DNA of 64,000 nucleotides from Nicotiana tabacum (lineage: Eukaryota > Streptophyta > Magnoliopsida > Solanales > Solanaceae): NCBI RefSeq assembly GCF_000715075.1, contig NC_134082.1, positions 100,356,399 to 100,420,398 of the forward strand, in the 5' to 3' direction. Shown piece by piece: positions 23,761 through 35,726 of the stretch (position 1 is its first letter; each line of letters starts with the position of its first letter). The translations under genes were made by a program, and so were the position numbers. The notes under the pieces are model-generated. The model was not told where the DNA came from. It ran no database searches and was given only the letters and a program-made list of their open reading frames with translations.

Positions 23761-24893
23761 CTACCTCAAATTGAGATCTCTCTGCTTGAACAAATGTTGT
23801 AAGCTGCGATGATTAGTATAAACCTCACATGACACCCCATACAGATAATGCCTCCATATCTTAAGAGCATGAACAATCGCGGCCAACTCCAAATCATGCA
23901 CAGGATAATTCTTCTCATGAATCTTCAGCTGACGTGAAGCATATACAATAACTCGCCCCTCCGGCATCAATATACATCCCAATACAACACGTGAAGCATT
24001 GCAATATACCGTATACATCCCCGAACTGAAAGGCAATACAAGAACTAGTGTTGTAGTCAAAGTTGTCTTAAGCTTCTGAAAGCTCGCCTCACAATCATTG
24101 GACCAATGGAAAGGAGCACTCTTCTGGGTCAATCTAGTCAGAGGTGATGCAATAGATGAAAAGCCTTGCACGAATCGCCTGTAATAACCTGCTAACCCAA
24201 GGAAACTCCTGATCTCAGTTACTGAAGTAGGACGTGGCCAACTCTGGACTGCCTTAATCTTCTTGGGATCGACCTTAATACCCTCTCCTAACACAACATG
24301 CCCCAAGAATGCCACTGACTTTAGCCAAAACTCACACTTGGAGAACTTAGCATATAGCTTTTGCTCTCGCAAGGTCTGAAGCACTACTCTCAAATGTTGC
24401 TCGTGCTATCCCAGGCTACATGAGTATATCAAGATGTCATCAATGAAGACGATGCCAAAGGAATCAATATAAGATCTGAAAACCATGTTCATCAAGTCCA
24501 TGAATGCTGTTGGGGCATTCGTCAAGCCAAAGGACATCACCAAAAATTCATAATGGCCATATCTAGTCCGGAATGCAGTCTTTGGAACATCTGAGCCCCA
24601 AATGTTCAACTGATGATACCCTGACCTCAAGTCGATTTTAGAGAACACCCTAGCACCCTGCAACTGGTCAAACAAATCATCGATACGAGGCAACGAATAC
24701 TTGTTCTTGATGGTGACTTTGTTCAACTGGTGGTAATCAATGCACATCCGCATAGTCCCATCCTTCTTCTTCACAAATAACACTGGTGCACCCCAAGGTG
24801 ATACACTGGGGCTAACAAACCCTTTTGCTAACAACTCCTCAAGCTGCTCCTTCAACTCTTTCAATTCTTTCGGAGCCATATGATACGATGGGA
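23761..24893 (-). pseudogene. E1 reverse transcriptase and RNase H, nearly open
   Basis: The RT runs from MAPKELKEL (24879) through [36 protein letters not shown] and the active-site motif FIDDILIY (about 24425). One stop or frame change at about 24400 separates it from the second half. That half starts MRVVLQTL and contains LGHVV, the connection domain ([17 protein letters not shown]) and RNase H ([37 protein letters not shown]; Asp to Asn in the usual TDHRSL). RT copies the element RNA into DNA and RNase H removes the RNA strand. This is the best-preserved pol piece of E1, yet still interrupted. Confidence 0.9.
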
Positions 24894-24993
24894 TAGATAT
24901 AGGCTAGGTGCCTGGAGCCAAATCAATACAGAAATCACTATCACGATCTGGTGGCATGCCAGGAAGATCAGAAAGAAACACATCGGTGAACTC

Positions 24994-25622
24994 TCAGACT
25001 ACTAGAACTGAATCAATCATCAGAGAATCGGCAGCGGTGTCCTGAACATACGCTAGATAAGCCAGACACCCCTTCTCGACCATATACCGAGCCTTCAGGA
25101 AATAGATAACCCGACTAGATGTATCAATTCTGCAACCCTTCCCCTCCAACTTTGGCAACCCTAGCATTGCTAATGTAACAGTCTTGGCATGGCAATCTAC
25201 GACGGTGTGATGTGAAGATAACCAATCCATGCCCAGGATGATCTCAAAGTCGATCATATCAAGCAACAGGAGATTCGTTCTAGTCTCCAAACAATCGAAT
25301 GTGACTACACAGGACCGGTAGATCCGATCCACAACCACAGAATCACCCATAGGAATGGATACATGAACAAGAATGCCAAAAGGCTCAGGAGAAATAACCA
25401 GGAAACGAGCAAACAAAGATGATACATATGAATAGGTAGACCCTGGATCAAATAATACCGAAGTATCTCTACTACAGACAGAAATAATACATGTGATGAC
25501 GACATCTGAGGCCAATGCATTTGGCCTAGCCGGAAGGGCATAGAATCTGGATGGAGCGCCGGCTGGCTGGCCTCCACCTGACTGAGCAGTAGCTGGATGA
25601 CCTCTCCCTGTCTGGCCTCCAC
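24994..25622 (-). pseudogene. E1 aspartic protease region
   Basis: The open stretch 25515-24994 contains VLFDPGSTYSYVSSLFA, the retropepsin active site (DPGS, with Pro in place of the usual S/T, as is common in this lineage), and the flap-side motif ILGMDWLSSHHTVVDCHAKT. It continues into the linker before RT. A frame change at about 25515 separates it from the gag end. The protease cleaves the Gag-Pol polyprotein. The active-site Asp is present, unlike in the Ogre-like element. Confidence 0.85.
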
Positions 25623-25656
25623 CTGTAGGAAGGCCTCTACCAGTTTGCCCCTACCT

Positions 25657-27117
25657 CTAGACGGCTAGGGAACCGGTGCTGAAATCATGGGCTACTGACC
25701 CTGCTGTACTGCCTTGCATCGAAGCTTGGGGCAGTATATCCTCATGTGACCAAGGTCTCCGCACTAAAAACAACTCCGCAGTGTGGTGACCTACTGCCTT
25801 GATGGCTGACCCTGATGGCCTGTAGACCCACTGGAAGAAGCCTGGATAGTCGGTAGATGGTATGAACTCTCTACCATAACACTGAAATAGGAACCAGAAG
25901 AACCCTAGGGACCTGAATACCCACTGGAGGAACCCTGAATAGCTGGCGGGCGATAAGAACTCTCTGACATGGAGCTGAAATAGGGGAATGCTAGAGCACC
26001 CCGAGCAGGTGTGGTACTGAATATGGGGGTTTGTTGGGCCGACCCCTCCCAAACTGACCTTTACCCCTAGTGGGGCACCTCTAAACTCCCCGAAAAATCT
26101 AGCCCTCTTATCCTGCTGCATCTTCTCCCTACCCCTTAGACGGTAGCCCTCAATCCTCCGAGCAATATCCACTACTAGCTGATAAGGAGTCCTCATCTCC
26201 ACCTCTCGGGCCATGTTGTCCCTGATGCCATAATGCAACCCTGCAACGAACCTCCGTACCCTCTCTGCATCAGTAGAAAGTATTATCAATACATGGCGAG
26301 ATAACTTAGAAAACCTCGCCTCATAGTCGGTCACAGACATCTGACCCTACTCAAGCTGCTCAAACTGATACCGCATCTCTTCCCTCTTAGAGGGTGGGAT
26401 ATACCTGTCCAAGAATAACTGTGTGAACTGACCCGAAGTGATGGGAGGAGAACTTGCTGGCCTGCTAAGAACATAAGACTGCCACCATCTACGGGCCCTG
26501 CCATCCAGCTGAAAGGTAGTGAAATCAACCCCATGTGACTCCAATATCCTCCTGTTGTGCATTCTATCCTTGCACCTATCAATGAAATCCTGTACATCCT
26601 CATGATGCTCACCCCCGAATACAGGAGGGTGAAGTCTAGTCCATCTATCCAATAACTTCTGTGGGTCACCATCCGTAGTTGGTCTGGGCTCGGGAACCAC
26701 TACAGCAACTGACTGAGCCCCATCCGCGGGTAGTGCACTCGAAGTCTGATACACTATAGCTGTGTGACCAGGAGCTTGAGCAGTAGGGGTCTGTGCTCCC
26801 CCTTATGCCTGTGATGTAGCTAGATCTGCTGGAAATAAACAAGTCTGAGTCATGGTGTCCATGAACCATAACATACAATCCATGACCTCCTGGAAACCCG
26901 GTGCTGTCATAAAGTCCGTCGGGGTAGGCTCAGTTGCGGGCACCTCACCCTGCTCCTCAATGATAGGATCTCCCGAAGGATCTACTGGTGGTAGTGCTAG
27001 GACAGCTCTGGGATGCCCTCATCCCCTACCTCGGGTAGGTGCCCTCCCTCGGCCTCTAGCAACGGGGGGAGCAGCTCCTCCCAGGTCTAGAACATTAGTC
27101 GTGCGTGTCCTCACCAT
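25657..27117 (-). pseudogene. E1 gag (capsid/nucleocapsid), broken
   Basis: The start is ATG at 27117 (MVRTRTTNVL), which matches the start of the E3 gag (MVRTRAIGQ). An RGRGR-like basic stretch has an in-frame TGA (about 27020) and another stop near 26803. The capsid part is open at 26754-26347 (WTRLHPPVFGGEHHEDVQDFI, then WWQSYV), stops once, and resumes at 26340-25657 (YEARFSKLSRH, RRFVAGLHYGIRDNM, IARRIEGYR). After a frame change the nucleocapsid zinc knuckle C-x2-C-x4-H-x4-C at about 25780-25735 carries a stop in place of the third position (CAG to TAG likely). Confidence 0.85.
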
Positions 27118-27294
27118 CTGCGAGAGAATAGAAGAGGGAAATTTAGTATAACAACCACTACACGATAGGAAATGAATAAAGAGTAGTTTTCTAACACCTT
27201 ATAGTCTTTCGAAGATAAATACAAACGTCTCTGTACCGATCCGTAAGACTCTATTAGGTTTTCCCATGACTTGTGAGACCTACGTGAACCTAGT

Positions 27295-27306
27295 GCTCTG
27301 ATACCA
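27295..27306 (-). other. Primer binding site of E1, initiator-Met tRNA type
   Basis: Minus-strand TGGTATCAGAGC lies three bases inside the end of the 5' LTR. This is the standard primer site complementary to the 3' end of initiator methionine tRNA in chromoviruses. E3 carries the same site at 63527-63538. Confidence 0.85.
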
Positions 27307-27309
27307 TGT

Positions 27310-30300
27310 TGTCACGACCCATTTCCATTATAGGTCATGATGGAGCCCAACACCATTGTCAGGCAAGCCAACGCGGAAATATAAATAAGTTTTCACTTTA
27401 CTTTACCAAAAACAACTACTACAACTTCTAAATTGGAAATTTAAAACAAGTGATAATCAGTAATGTACCCAAAATAATTATACAATTCTCAAAAGAATAG
27501 TCTACTAATGTGTGTGCCAATCCCTGGTGTCACAAGTTGTGGGCAACAACAACAACAACTAAGTATAATCCCATAAGTGGGGTCTGAGGAGGGTAATATG
27601 TACGCAAACCTTACCCCTACCCCGAAGGGTAGAGAGGCTATTTCCAGGAGACCCTCGGCTCAAAAAAGCAACAGGAAACGATATATTAGTACCATAAAAA
27701 TGCATAATAAAATAACAGCAATATAGGAGATATGAAATACAGAATACGAAATACGAAATAGATGGCTGATATAGTAAAAACTAGCAGGTAAAGCCCTGCA
27801 TCAATAGACGAGCAATGACATTCTTAGTTTAACTCCTAACTGGCTAGTCTCACTCTATTGTGCTGTAGAAATATTCACAATTTTTCCCCTAACCTACAAC
27901 CTTAATGCTCGACCTCCATAATTCCCTGTCAAGGGCCATGTCCTCAGTAATCCTAAGTCGCACCATGTCCTGTCTGATCACCTCTCCCCAATACTTCTTA
28001 GGTCACCCTCTACCTCTCCGCGTGCCCACTACAGCCAGTCGCTCACACCTCCTCACCGGTGCATCAGTGCTCCTCCTCTGAATGTGCCCGAACCATCTGA
28101 GTCTTACTTCCCGCATCTTGTCCTCCATGGGGGCCACACCCACCTTCTCTCGAATATCTTCATTCCTAATCTTATCTATCCTTGTATGCCCGCACATCCA
28201 CCTCAACATCCTCATCTCTGCTACTTTCATCTTCTGGATGTGTGAGTTCTTTACCAGCCAACATTCAGTTCCATACAACATGGCAGGCCTAACCACTGCT
28301 CTATAAAACTTACCTTTTAGTAACGGTGGCACTTTCTTGTCACACAAGACTCCCGACGCTAACCTCCACTTCATCCACCCCACCCCTATACAGTGTGTGA
28401 CATCCTCGTCAATCTCCCCGATCCCCTGAATAACCGATCCAAGGTACTTGAAACTACCCCTCTTGGGAATGACTTGAGAGTCAAGTCTCACTTCAACTCC
28501 CGCTTTCATCAGCTTAACCCCAAATTTGCACTCAAGGTATTCTGTCTTCGTCCTGCTTAACTTAAAACCTTTAGACTCAAGAGCATGTCTCCAAATCTCT
28601 AGCCTCTCATTGATGCTGCCTCGTGTCTCGTCAATTAGAATAATGTCATCAGCAAATAGCATGCACCATGGCACCTCCCCTTGAATATGATGAGTCAATG
28701 CATCCATCACAGGGCAAATAGGAATGGGCTGAGCGCAGACCCTTGGTGCAACCCCGTAATAACTGGAAAGAATAGACAACCAAAATAAAGAGAGACTCCA
28801 TCAAGATGCAGAACGGCGCGGGAAGGGAGCAGCTCACCGTTGATGTCTCAGTCTATGATCAGGGATGCGCACCAGACTGATAGCTAGATGTACCTGCCTC
28901 AGATCCTGTACAATTAAGTACAAAAGCATAGTATGAGTACATAAACAATATGTACCCAGTCTGTATCCCGTATAATCTCGAAGAAGTAGAGACGAGAGGT
29001 CGACTTGATACTTACTAGGGTCAAATAATATAATAAAGTGTTATGCTAAGCATGGAAATCGCAAGTAATTAACAGTTTGTAGCAAGAAGTAAAAGGTCAT
29101 GTCTTTAATAATATCACAGTTAGCCATATACATTTCAAAATATTTAACACATCAAGTCATGAATAAGATTTCACACAGATATCATACACACATTATGCCG
29201 AGGTCGATGGCCCGATCCAACAGAAAAGATACTGTGCACTGCCAGAGGGTCGAATGACGCGAACAATAGATGTATCTATTTCTACCGAGGTGATCGGCTC
29301 GATCCACAAATATCAATTATCATCAGGAAAATACATGAAGGTGCATTTAGATTCAAATAAATTCATACAAGTGTTCAACAAGTACATACGTTCACTTATG
29401 TTCATTTCAAATTCTCTAGCATATCCTAAGTGATAACATTAGCAAGAAAATACATAGACATTCACAAATATGGCATGACACAGGTCCTAAACTACCCGGA
29501 CAATTAACATAATAGTAGCTACGAACGGACTCTCGTCACCTAGTGCATACGTAGCCCCCACATTTAGTGGCAAATTATTCAATTATTACACCTACGGGGA
29601 CAATTCCCTCTTACAAGGTTAGAATGGAGACTTACCTCGCTCCAAAGTGTACTTCCAATACCAAGAATATGCTCAAACTCTCAATTTAGAGCCGAACAAT
29701 CCAAAACTAATTAAACGAGGTAGGAACTAGTCAATACAAGTTCACAAGTTCGCATTCTAACTATTAAAGCAATTTCCCAAACTTAAACACAAGTTTCCTA
29801 AAATCCGATCCCGGGTCCACGTGCCCGGATTCCGAAATTTTTTGAAGAAAATTGTTCTTTATAACCTAAGGATCAATAATATATGTTTTCTAATTCATTT
29901 TATAATAAATTTCATGGTTAAATCTAACTTTTATCAAAACCTTAGGTTTTGCTCTAACCCCATGATTTTACCTTAATCTTTGTGTGTTAATCTACCCAAG
30001 ACTCAAGTGTTAAACTAGAAATAGGTAGGATAAACTTACCTCAAGATGCTAGGTGAAAGTCCTCTCTCAAGAGCTCCAAAATCGCCCAATGGGTGAGTGA
30101 AAAATGGCCAAAATGGCTTAGAGCCCGTATTAAATGAAGCTCACTGCTTCAGTAATTTCCGCATCTGTGGTCAGGGGACTGCATCTGCGGTCCCTCTTCT
30201 ACGAGAGGAAGGCCGCATCTGCGGAATTGGCTAAGCGAGCTGGGATCGCTTCTGCGGTCTTGAAGCCGTTTCTGCGGCTTTGGCTTGGCCTGCCTTGGCA

Positions 30301-31085
30301 GCATCTGTGAGAGGACTTTGGTTCTACGGTCTCGCACCTGCGACTGACCAACCGCAGGTGTGGTTATGACAGCAACCTGAAGCTTCAGCTCTTCCCAAAT
30401 TTTCCAACTTCACTCGAGCCTCGTCCGATTGACGCTTGGGGCTCTTGGGCTCGGCCCAAACATACCGACAAGTTTGAAATCATGAAACGGACCCGCTTGA
30501 ACCTTCGGAACGCCCGAAACAACGCCAAAATCTAATAATCACCCCATAAAACCAATTGAATCAAACTTATGAACTTCAAATTCTTCAATGCACTTCTAAC
30601 GTGCCGAAACGTACTTATAATACTCAGATTGACACCAAATTTTGCGAGTAAGTCTTAAATGTTATATTGGATATGTACTGGGCTTCGAAACAAACATACG
30701 GGCCCGATACCAACATGATCAATCATTAGTTAATTTCTTTAAATCCTTAGAATTTCAGTTTAATGATTTTTAATAAAAATTCATTACTCGGGCTAGGGAC
30801 CTCAGAATTCGATTCCGGGCATACGCCCAGGTCCCATATTTTCCTACGGACATTTTGAGACCATCAAAACATAAATCCGGTTCCGTTTGCTAAAAATATT
30901 GACCAAAGTCAAACTTAGCCTTTTAAGAAAATCTTAAGGAATCAAATGAGCCTATTTCAACCCAAACTCTTCCAAATCCGGAACCAATAATCCCCACAGG
31001 TCGTAAATTAGTTAAAGCAAGTGCGGGAAGTTTTATTTAGGGGAACGGGGTTCTATAAAGCAAAATGACCAGTCGGGTCGTTACA
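27310..31085 (-). mobile_element. Chromovirus LTR 2 (shared by E1 and E2), with LINE insert
   Basis: Minus strand: starts TGTAACGACCCGAC (31085) and ends GGGTCGTGACA (27310). It is the best preserved LTR of the composite. Without the LINE fragment at 27548-28769 it is about 2.55 kb, against 2.67 kb for LTR 1. A CpG-rich cluster lies at about 30155-30365, and a TATA-like ATTTAATAC follows on the minus strand at 30127-30135. Confidence 0.85.
27548..28769 (-). mobile_element. RTE-type LINE fragment, 5'-truncated
   Basis: The minus-strand ORF 28779-28003 encodes the RT palm from just before the active site: [24 protein letters not shown], with FADD catalytic residues, then [28 protein letters not shown] and RWFGHIQRR, the C-terminal wording of plant RTE elements. 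It reads on towards the 3' tail, which is (GTT)n on the minus strand, seen as CAACAACAACAAC at 27545-27559. The endonuclease and first half of RT are missing. The ORF start at 28779 lies in flanking LTR and is not a real start. Compared with LTR 1, 45 bp of target are missing. Confidence 0.85.
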
Positions 31086-32594
31086 TTCTCCACCACTTAA
31101 AAAAACGTTCGTCCTCGAACGGACATAGAAAATTACTTGAGGTGCCGAATAAATGTGTATATCCGCTCTGCATGTCCTCCTCGGACTCCCAGGTCACCTC
31201 CTCGACTGGTTGGCCCCTCTACTGGACCTTCACCACTGAAATCCTCTTGGATCTTAACTGGCGATTCTGTCTATCAACAATGGCAACCAGTTCCTCCTCA
31301 TAACCCAAACTCTCATCTAGATGAATAGTACTGATGTCTAACACATGGGACAAATTGGTATGATACCTCCGAAGCATGGACACGTGGAATACTGGATGAA
31401 CTCCCGATAAGCTAGGGGGTAAATCAAGCTCGTAAGCAACCTCTCCAACTCGCCTCAACACCTCAAATGGGATAATGAATCTTGGGCTCAACTTTCCCTT
31501 CTTCCCGAACCTCATAATACCTTTCATTGGCGAGACTTTCAATAGAACCTCGCCAACCATGAATGCTACATCACGCGCCTTCCGATCCGCATAACTCTTC
31601 TGTCTGGACTGAGCTGTGCGAAGCCTTTCCTAAATCAACTTCACCTTATCCAAGGCATCTTTTACCAAGTCTGTGTCATACAACTTAGCCTCACAAGGCT
31701 CAAACCACCTGATAGGAGAACGAAATCGCCGCCCATATAAAGCCTCAAATGGAGCCATCTCGATGCTGGACTGGTAGTTGTTGTTGTAAGAAAACTTTAC
31801 CAAAGGCAAGAACTGATCTCACTGTCCTCCAAAGTCAATCATACATGCTCTAAGCATGTCTTCCAAAATCTGAATTGTCCGCTCTGACTGCCCGTTGGTC
31901 TGAGGATGGAATGTTGTGCTAAGCTCTACCTGGGTCCCCAACTAACTCTGAACGGCTCTTCAAAAATGGGAAGTGAACTGAGGGCCTCTATCTGATATGA
32001 TGGACACAGGCACACCGTGCAACCGGACTATCTCCCACATGTAAATCTGAGCCAATCTCTGTAAAGTGTAAATAGTCACAACCGGAATAAAGTGTGCCGA
32101 CTTAGTCAACCTGTCAACTATGACCCATACTGCATCAAACTTCCGCAAAGTTCGGGGTAACCCAACTACAAAATCCATAGAATACGCTCCTACTTCCACT
32201 CTGGTATAGGCATCTACTGAAATAGGCCACCCGGCCTCTAGTGTTCATACTTAACCTGCTATCAATTCAAACACCTAGCCATATACTCCATTATGTCCTT
32301 CTTCATCCTCCGTCACCAATAATGTTGCCTCAAGTCACGATACATCTTCGTCGCACCCGGATGAACGGAATACCGCAAACTGTGTGCCTCTTCTAGTATC
32401 CTCTCCCTCAGACCATCAACATTAGGAACACATAAGCGACCCTGGAGTCGCAAAACACCATCCTCGACAATAGAAACCTCCTTGGCACCTCCCTATAGCA
32501 CTGTCTCTCTGAGAACCACCAAATATGGATCATCAAACTGTCGGGCCTTGATCTGGCCCAATAATGAAGACTGAGCAACCACACATGCAAGAAC
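31086..32594 (-). pseudogene. E2 integrase with chromodomain, broken
   Basis: The core is open at 32199-31960 (MDFVVGLPRTLRKFDAVWVIVDRLTKSAHF with catalytic Asp, HGVPVSIISDRG with the second Asp). After a stop the GQSERTIQ motif with catalytic Glu follows near 31880. Further stops occur at about 31820 and 31630. The C-terminal GPF-type domain is at 31560-31430 and, unlike E1, keeps GKLSPRFI. The chromodomain (31235-31130) has a stop in VQxRGQ (TGG to TAG) but keeps EEVTWESEEDM. The preceding zinc-binding part around 32250-32400 is degenerate. Confidence 0.8.
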
Positions 32595-33910
32595 TCAGTT
32601 GGGCTTTGAAATATCTAACCTCACAAGTCTGTTAGCCAAGGACTGAATGTCTAAAGCTAGAGGCCTCTCCTCTACTAGAATGAATGCCAAGCAACCCACA
32701 CTCTCTTCTTTCCTGCTTAAGGCATCCACGACCATATTTTCCTTGCCCAGGAGATAAAGAATGGTGATATCATAATCCTTCAGTAACTCAAGCCATCTAC
32801 GCTGCCTCAAATTGAGACCCTCTGCTTGAACAAATGCTGTAAGCTGCGATGATCAGTATAAACCTCACATGACACCCCAAACAAATAATGCCTCCATATC
32901 TTAAGAGCATGAACAATCGCGACCAACTCCAAATTGTGCACATGATAATTCTTCTCATGAATCTTCAGCTGACGTGAAGCATATGCAATAACTTGCCCTT
33001 CATGCATCAATATACATCCCAATCCCATACGTGAAACATCACAATATACTGTATACATCCCCGAACCGGAAGGCAATACAAGAACTAGTGTTGTAGTCAA
33101 AGCTGTCTTGAGCTTTTGAAAGCTCGCCTCACAATCATCAGACCAACAGAAAGGAGCACCCTTCTGGGTCAATCTAGTTAGAGGTGATGCAATAGATGAA
33201 AAGCCTTGCACAAATCGCCTGTAATAACCTGCTAACCCCTGGAAACTCCTGATCTCAGTCACTCAAGTAAGACGTGGCCAACTCTAGCCTACCTCAATCT
33301 TCTTGGGATCCACCTTAATACCCTATCCTAACACAACATGCCCCAAGAATACCACTAACTCTATCCAAAACTCACACTTGGAGAACTTAGCATATAGCTT
33401 TTGCTCTTGCAAGGTCTGAAGCACTACTCTCAAATGTTGCTCGTGCTCCCCCAGGCTACGTGAGTATGTCAAGATGTCGTCAATTAAGACGATGACAAAG
33501 GAATCAATATAAGGTCTGAACACCCTGTTCATCAAGTCCATGAATGCTGCTGGGGCATTAGTCAAGCCAAAGGACATCACTAAAAGCTCATAATGGCCAT
33601 ATCTAGTCCGGAATGCAGTCTTCGGAACATCCAAGACCCGAATCTTCAACTGATAATACCCTGACCTCAAGTCGATCTTAGAGAACATCCTAGGACCCTG
33701 CAACTAGTCAAACAAATCATCGATACAAGGCAACAGATACTTGTTCTTGATGGTGACTTTGTTTAACTGGCGGTAATCAATGCACATCCGCATAGTCCCA
33801 TTCTTCTTCTTCACAAATAACACTGGTGCACCCCAAGGTGATACACTAGGTCTAACAAACCCCTTTGCTAACAACTCCTCAAGATGCTCCTTCAACTCTT
33901 TCGGAGCCAT
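32595..33910 (-). pseudogene. E2 reverse transcriptase and RNase H, broken
   Basis: RT begins [14 protein letters not shown] (33910). A stop after DDLFD (33704) interrupts it, then [19 protein letters not shown] and the catalytic motif LIDDILTY (about 33475) follow. Connection and RNase H domains are in 33262-32807 ([53 protein letters not shown] with the Asp retained). The last piece 32810-32595 is RNase H end and linker (ILYLLGKENMVVDALSRK). Near-identical organisation to E1 but with independent breaks. Confidence 0.85.
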
Positions 33911-33934
33911 ACAATACGGTGGGATAGATATAGG

Positions 33935-34740
33935 CTAGGTGCCTGGAGCCAAATCAATACAAAAATCAATATCACGATCCGGTGGCATGCCAAGAAGATC
34001 AGAAGGAAACACATCGGCGAACTCCCGAACTATTGGAACTAAATCAATCATCGGTGACTCAGCGACGGTGTCCCGAACATAAGCTAGATAAGCCAGACAC
34101 CCATTCTCAACCATATGCCAAGTCTTCATGAAAGAGATAACCCGTCTAGATGTATCAGCTGTTGAATTCTTCCACTCCAACATTAGCAACCCTGGTATTT
34201 CTAATGTAATAGTCTTGGCATGGAAATCTAGGACGGCGTGTTTGGAGATAACCAATCCATGCTCGGGATGATCTCAAAGTCGATCATATCAAGCAATAGG
34301 AGATCCGCTCTAGTCTCGAAACCACAGAATGTGACCACATAGGACCGGTAGATCCAATCCACAACCATAGAATCGCTCACAAGAGTGGACACATGAATAA
34401 GAATGCCCAAAGGCTCAGGAGAAATAACTAGGAAACGAGCAAACAAAGATGATACATATGAATAGGTAGATCCTGGATCAAATAATACCGAAGCATCTCT
34501 ACCGCAGACGGAAATAATACATGTGATGACGGCATTTGAGGCCAATGCATCTAGCCTAGCGGGAAGGGCATATAATCTGACTAGAGCACAGGCTGGATGG
34601 CCTCCACCTGACTAAGCAGTAGCTGGCTGACCTCTCCCTGTCTGGCCTCCACCTGTAGGACGACCTCTACCAGTCTGCCCCCCACCTCTAGATGGCTGGG
34701 CAACCGACGCCGAAATCATGGGTTGTTGACCCTGCTGTAC
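33935..34740 (-). pseudogene. E2 protease region and truncated end of gag
   Basis: Open stretch 34545-34228 has VLFDPGSTYSYVSSLFA, the protease active site. The adjoining frame 34255-33935 carries the rest and the linker to RT (DVFPSDLLGMPPDRDIDF). Sequence similarity to E1 continues only to about 34746, just before the zinc knuckle. Capsid, gag start, primer site and the left part of the LTR are deleted. Confidence 0.8.
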
Positions 34741-34745
34741 TGCCT

Positions 34746-34774
34746 TGCCCCCCACCTCTAATGTATCAGTAGAT
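34746..34774. other. Complex deletion junction with copied filler DNA
   Basis: Between the end of E2 gag homology and the resumption of LTR sequence (TAAATCTAAGAAT, 34775) lie TGCCCCCCACCTCTA, an exact copy of 34676-34690, and GTATCAGTAGA, which resembles gag text found in E1 at about 26267-26277. These look like short copied fillers. Confidence 0.65.
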
Positions 34775-35333
34775 TAAATCTAAGAATCATCCCCTAAAAC
34801 CAATTGAATCAAACTTATGAACTTCAAGTTCTTCAATTCACTTCTAACGTGCTGAAACGTACTTATACTACTCGGATTGACACCAAATTTTGCAGGCAAG
34901 TCTTAAATGTTATATTGGACCTGTATCGGGCTCCAAAACCAACATATTGGCCCGATACCAACATGATCAATCATTAGTTAATTTCTTTAAATCCTTAGAA
35001 TTTCAATTTAACAATTTCTAATAAAAATTCATTACTCGGGCTAGGGACCTCGGAATTCAATTCCGGGCATACGCCCAGGTACCATATTTTTCTACGGACC
35101 CTCAGGGACCATCAAAACACAAATCCGGGTCTGTTTGCTAAAAACGTTGACCAAAGTCAAACTTAGCCTTTTAAGAAAATCATAAGGAATCAAATGAGCC
35201 TATTTCAACCCAAACTCTTTCAAATCCCGAACCAACCATCCCCGTAGGTCATAAATTAGTTAAAGCAAGTGCGAGAAGTTTTATTTAGGGGAACAGGTTT
35301 CTATATAGCAAAACGGCCAGTCAGGTCGTTACA
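34775..35333 (-). mobile_element. Chromovirus LTR 3, partial (5' end of composite)
   Basis: It matches LTR 1 from about 21436 to its outer end and LTR 2 from about 30520. It ends GGTCGTTACA followed by TAAAC. It represents the first ~560 bp of the LTR in transcription direction; the remainder was lost in the E2 deletion. Confidence 0.8.
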
Positions 35334-35338
35334 TAAAC
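35334..35338. other. Target-site duplication TAAAC, right copy
   Basis: Identical to 19424-19428. Together they bracket the whole two-unit chromovirus. Confidence 0.8.
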
Positions 35339-35726
35339 TAAAAAAAGAAAAATTAACACATTACCACTTTATCTATCAATTAATTAGTTAATTACCTTAA
35401 CAATATGAACTAATAAAAGAAATTTTTTAATTTGAAAGACAAAAGCTAAAAATGTAAAATGACTATGGTATTTTTTTTTAATAATGCAACTAATAAACGT
35501 GATTAAATCCTAAAAATACAAATAAAACCTAAAATTCTATGCAACAAAGATTTTGGACATTTTTGGTATTTTCTTATGATTTTTAAGATATTAAATATGC
35601 AACTAAACGCGAAAAAAATAACAAAAAATTCCTAGAAATTCTATGAAAAATTAAGACAATTAGAAAAAATCTATTTTTGTGAATTTTATAGGAGTATTTT
35701 CGTGAGGCAAAAATTATGTGCTCACA
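35339..35726 (-). mobile_element. Outer end of the minus-strand Ogre/Tat-type LTR remnant
   Basis: On the minus strand it begins TGTGAGCACATAATTTTTGCC at 35726, which has the form of a Tat/Ogre LTR terminus, followed by AT-rich U3-like sequence. There is no polypurine tract outside it, so it is the outer (5') end of the LTR or of a solo LTR. Confidence 0.45.

Larger units (their letters stand above)
19429..35333 (-). mobile_element. Composite Tekay/Del-like chromovirus: LTR-E1-LTR-E2-partial LTR
   Basis: Three related LTR segments (19429-22101, 27310-31085, about 34775-35333) enclose two internal regions in the same orientation. E1 (22102-27309) has gag to chromodomain. E2 (31086-34774) has pol but no gag. 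Only the outermost ends carry the TAAAC duplication. The middle LTR serves as 5' LTR of E1 and 3' LTR of E2. Such a structure follows from unequal recombination between LTRs of sister copies, or from concatenated cDNA. All ORFs are broken. Chromoviral identity comes from the C-terminal chromodomain and the initiator-Met tRNA primer site. Confidence 0.85.

Noticed and set aside
27295..27306. tRNA gene fragments at primer sites (also 55870-55887 and 63527-63538)
   Set aside because: Only 12-18 bases match tRNA 3' ends next to LTR termini; these are primer binding sites.
28003..28779. Functional reverse transcriptase gene
   Set aside because: It is the C-terminal fragment of an RTE LINE; the N-terminal half and endonuclease are missing and the ORF start lies in LTR sequence.
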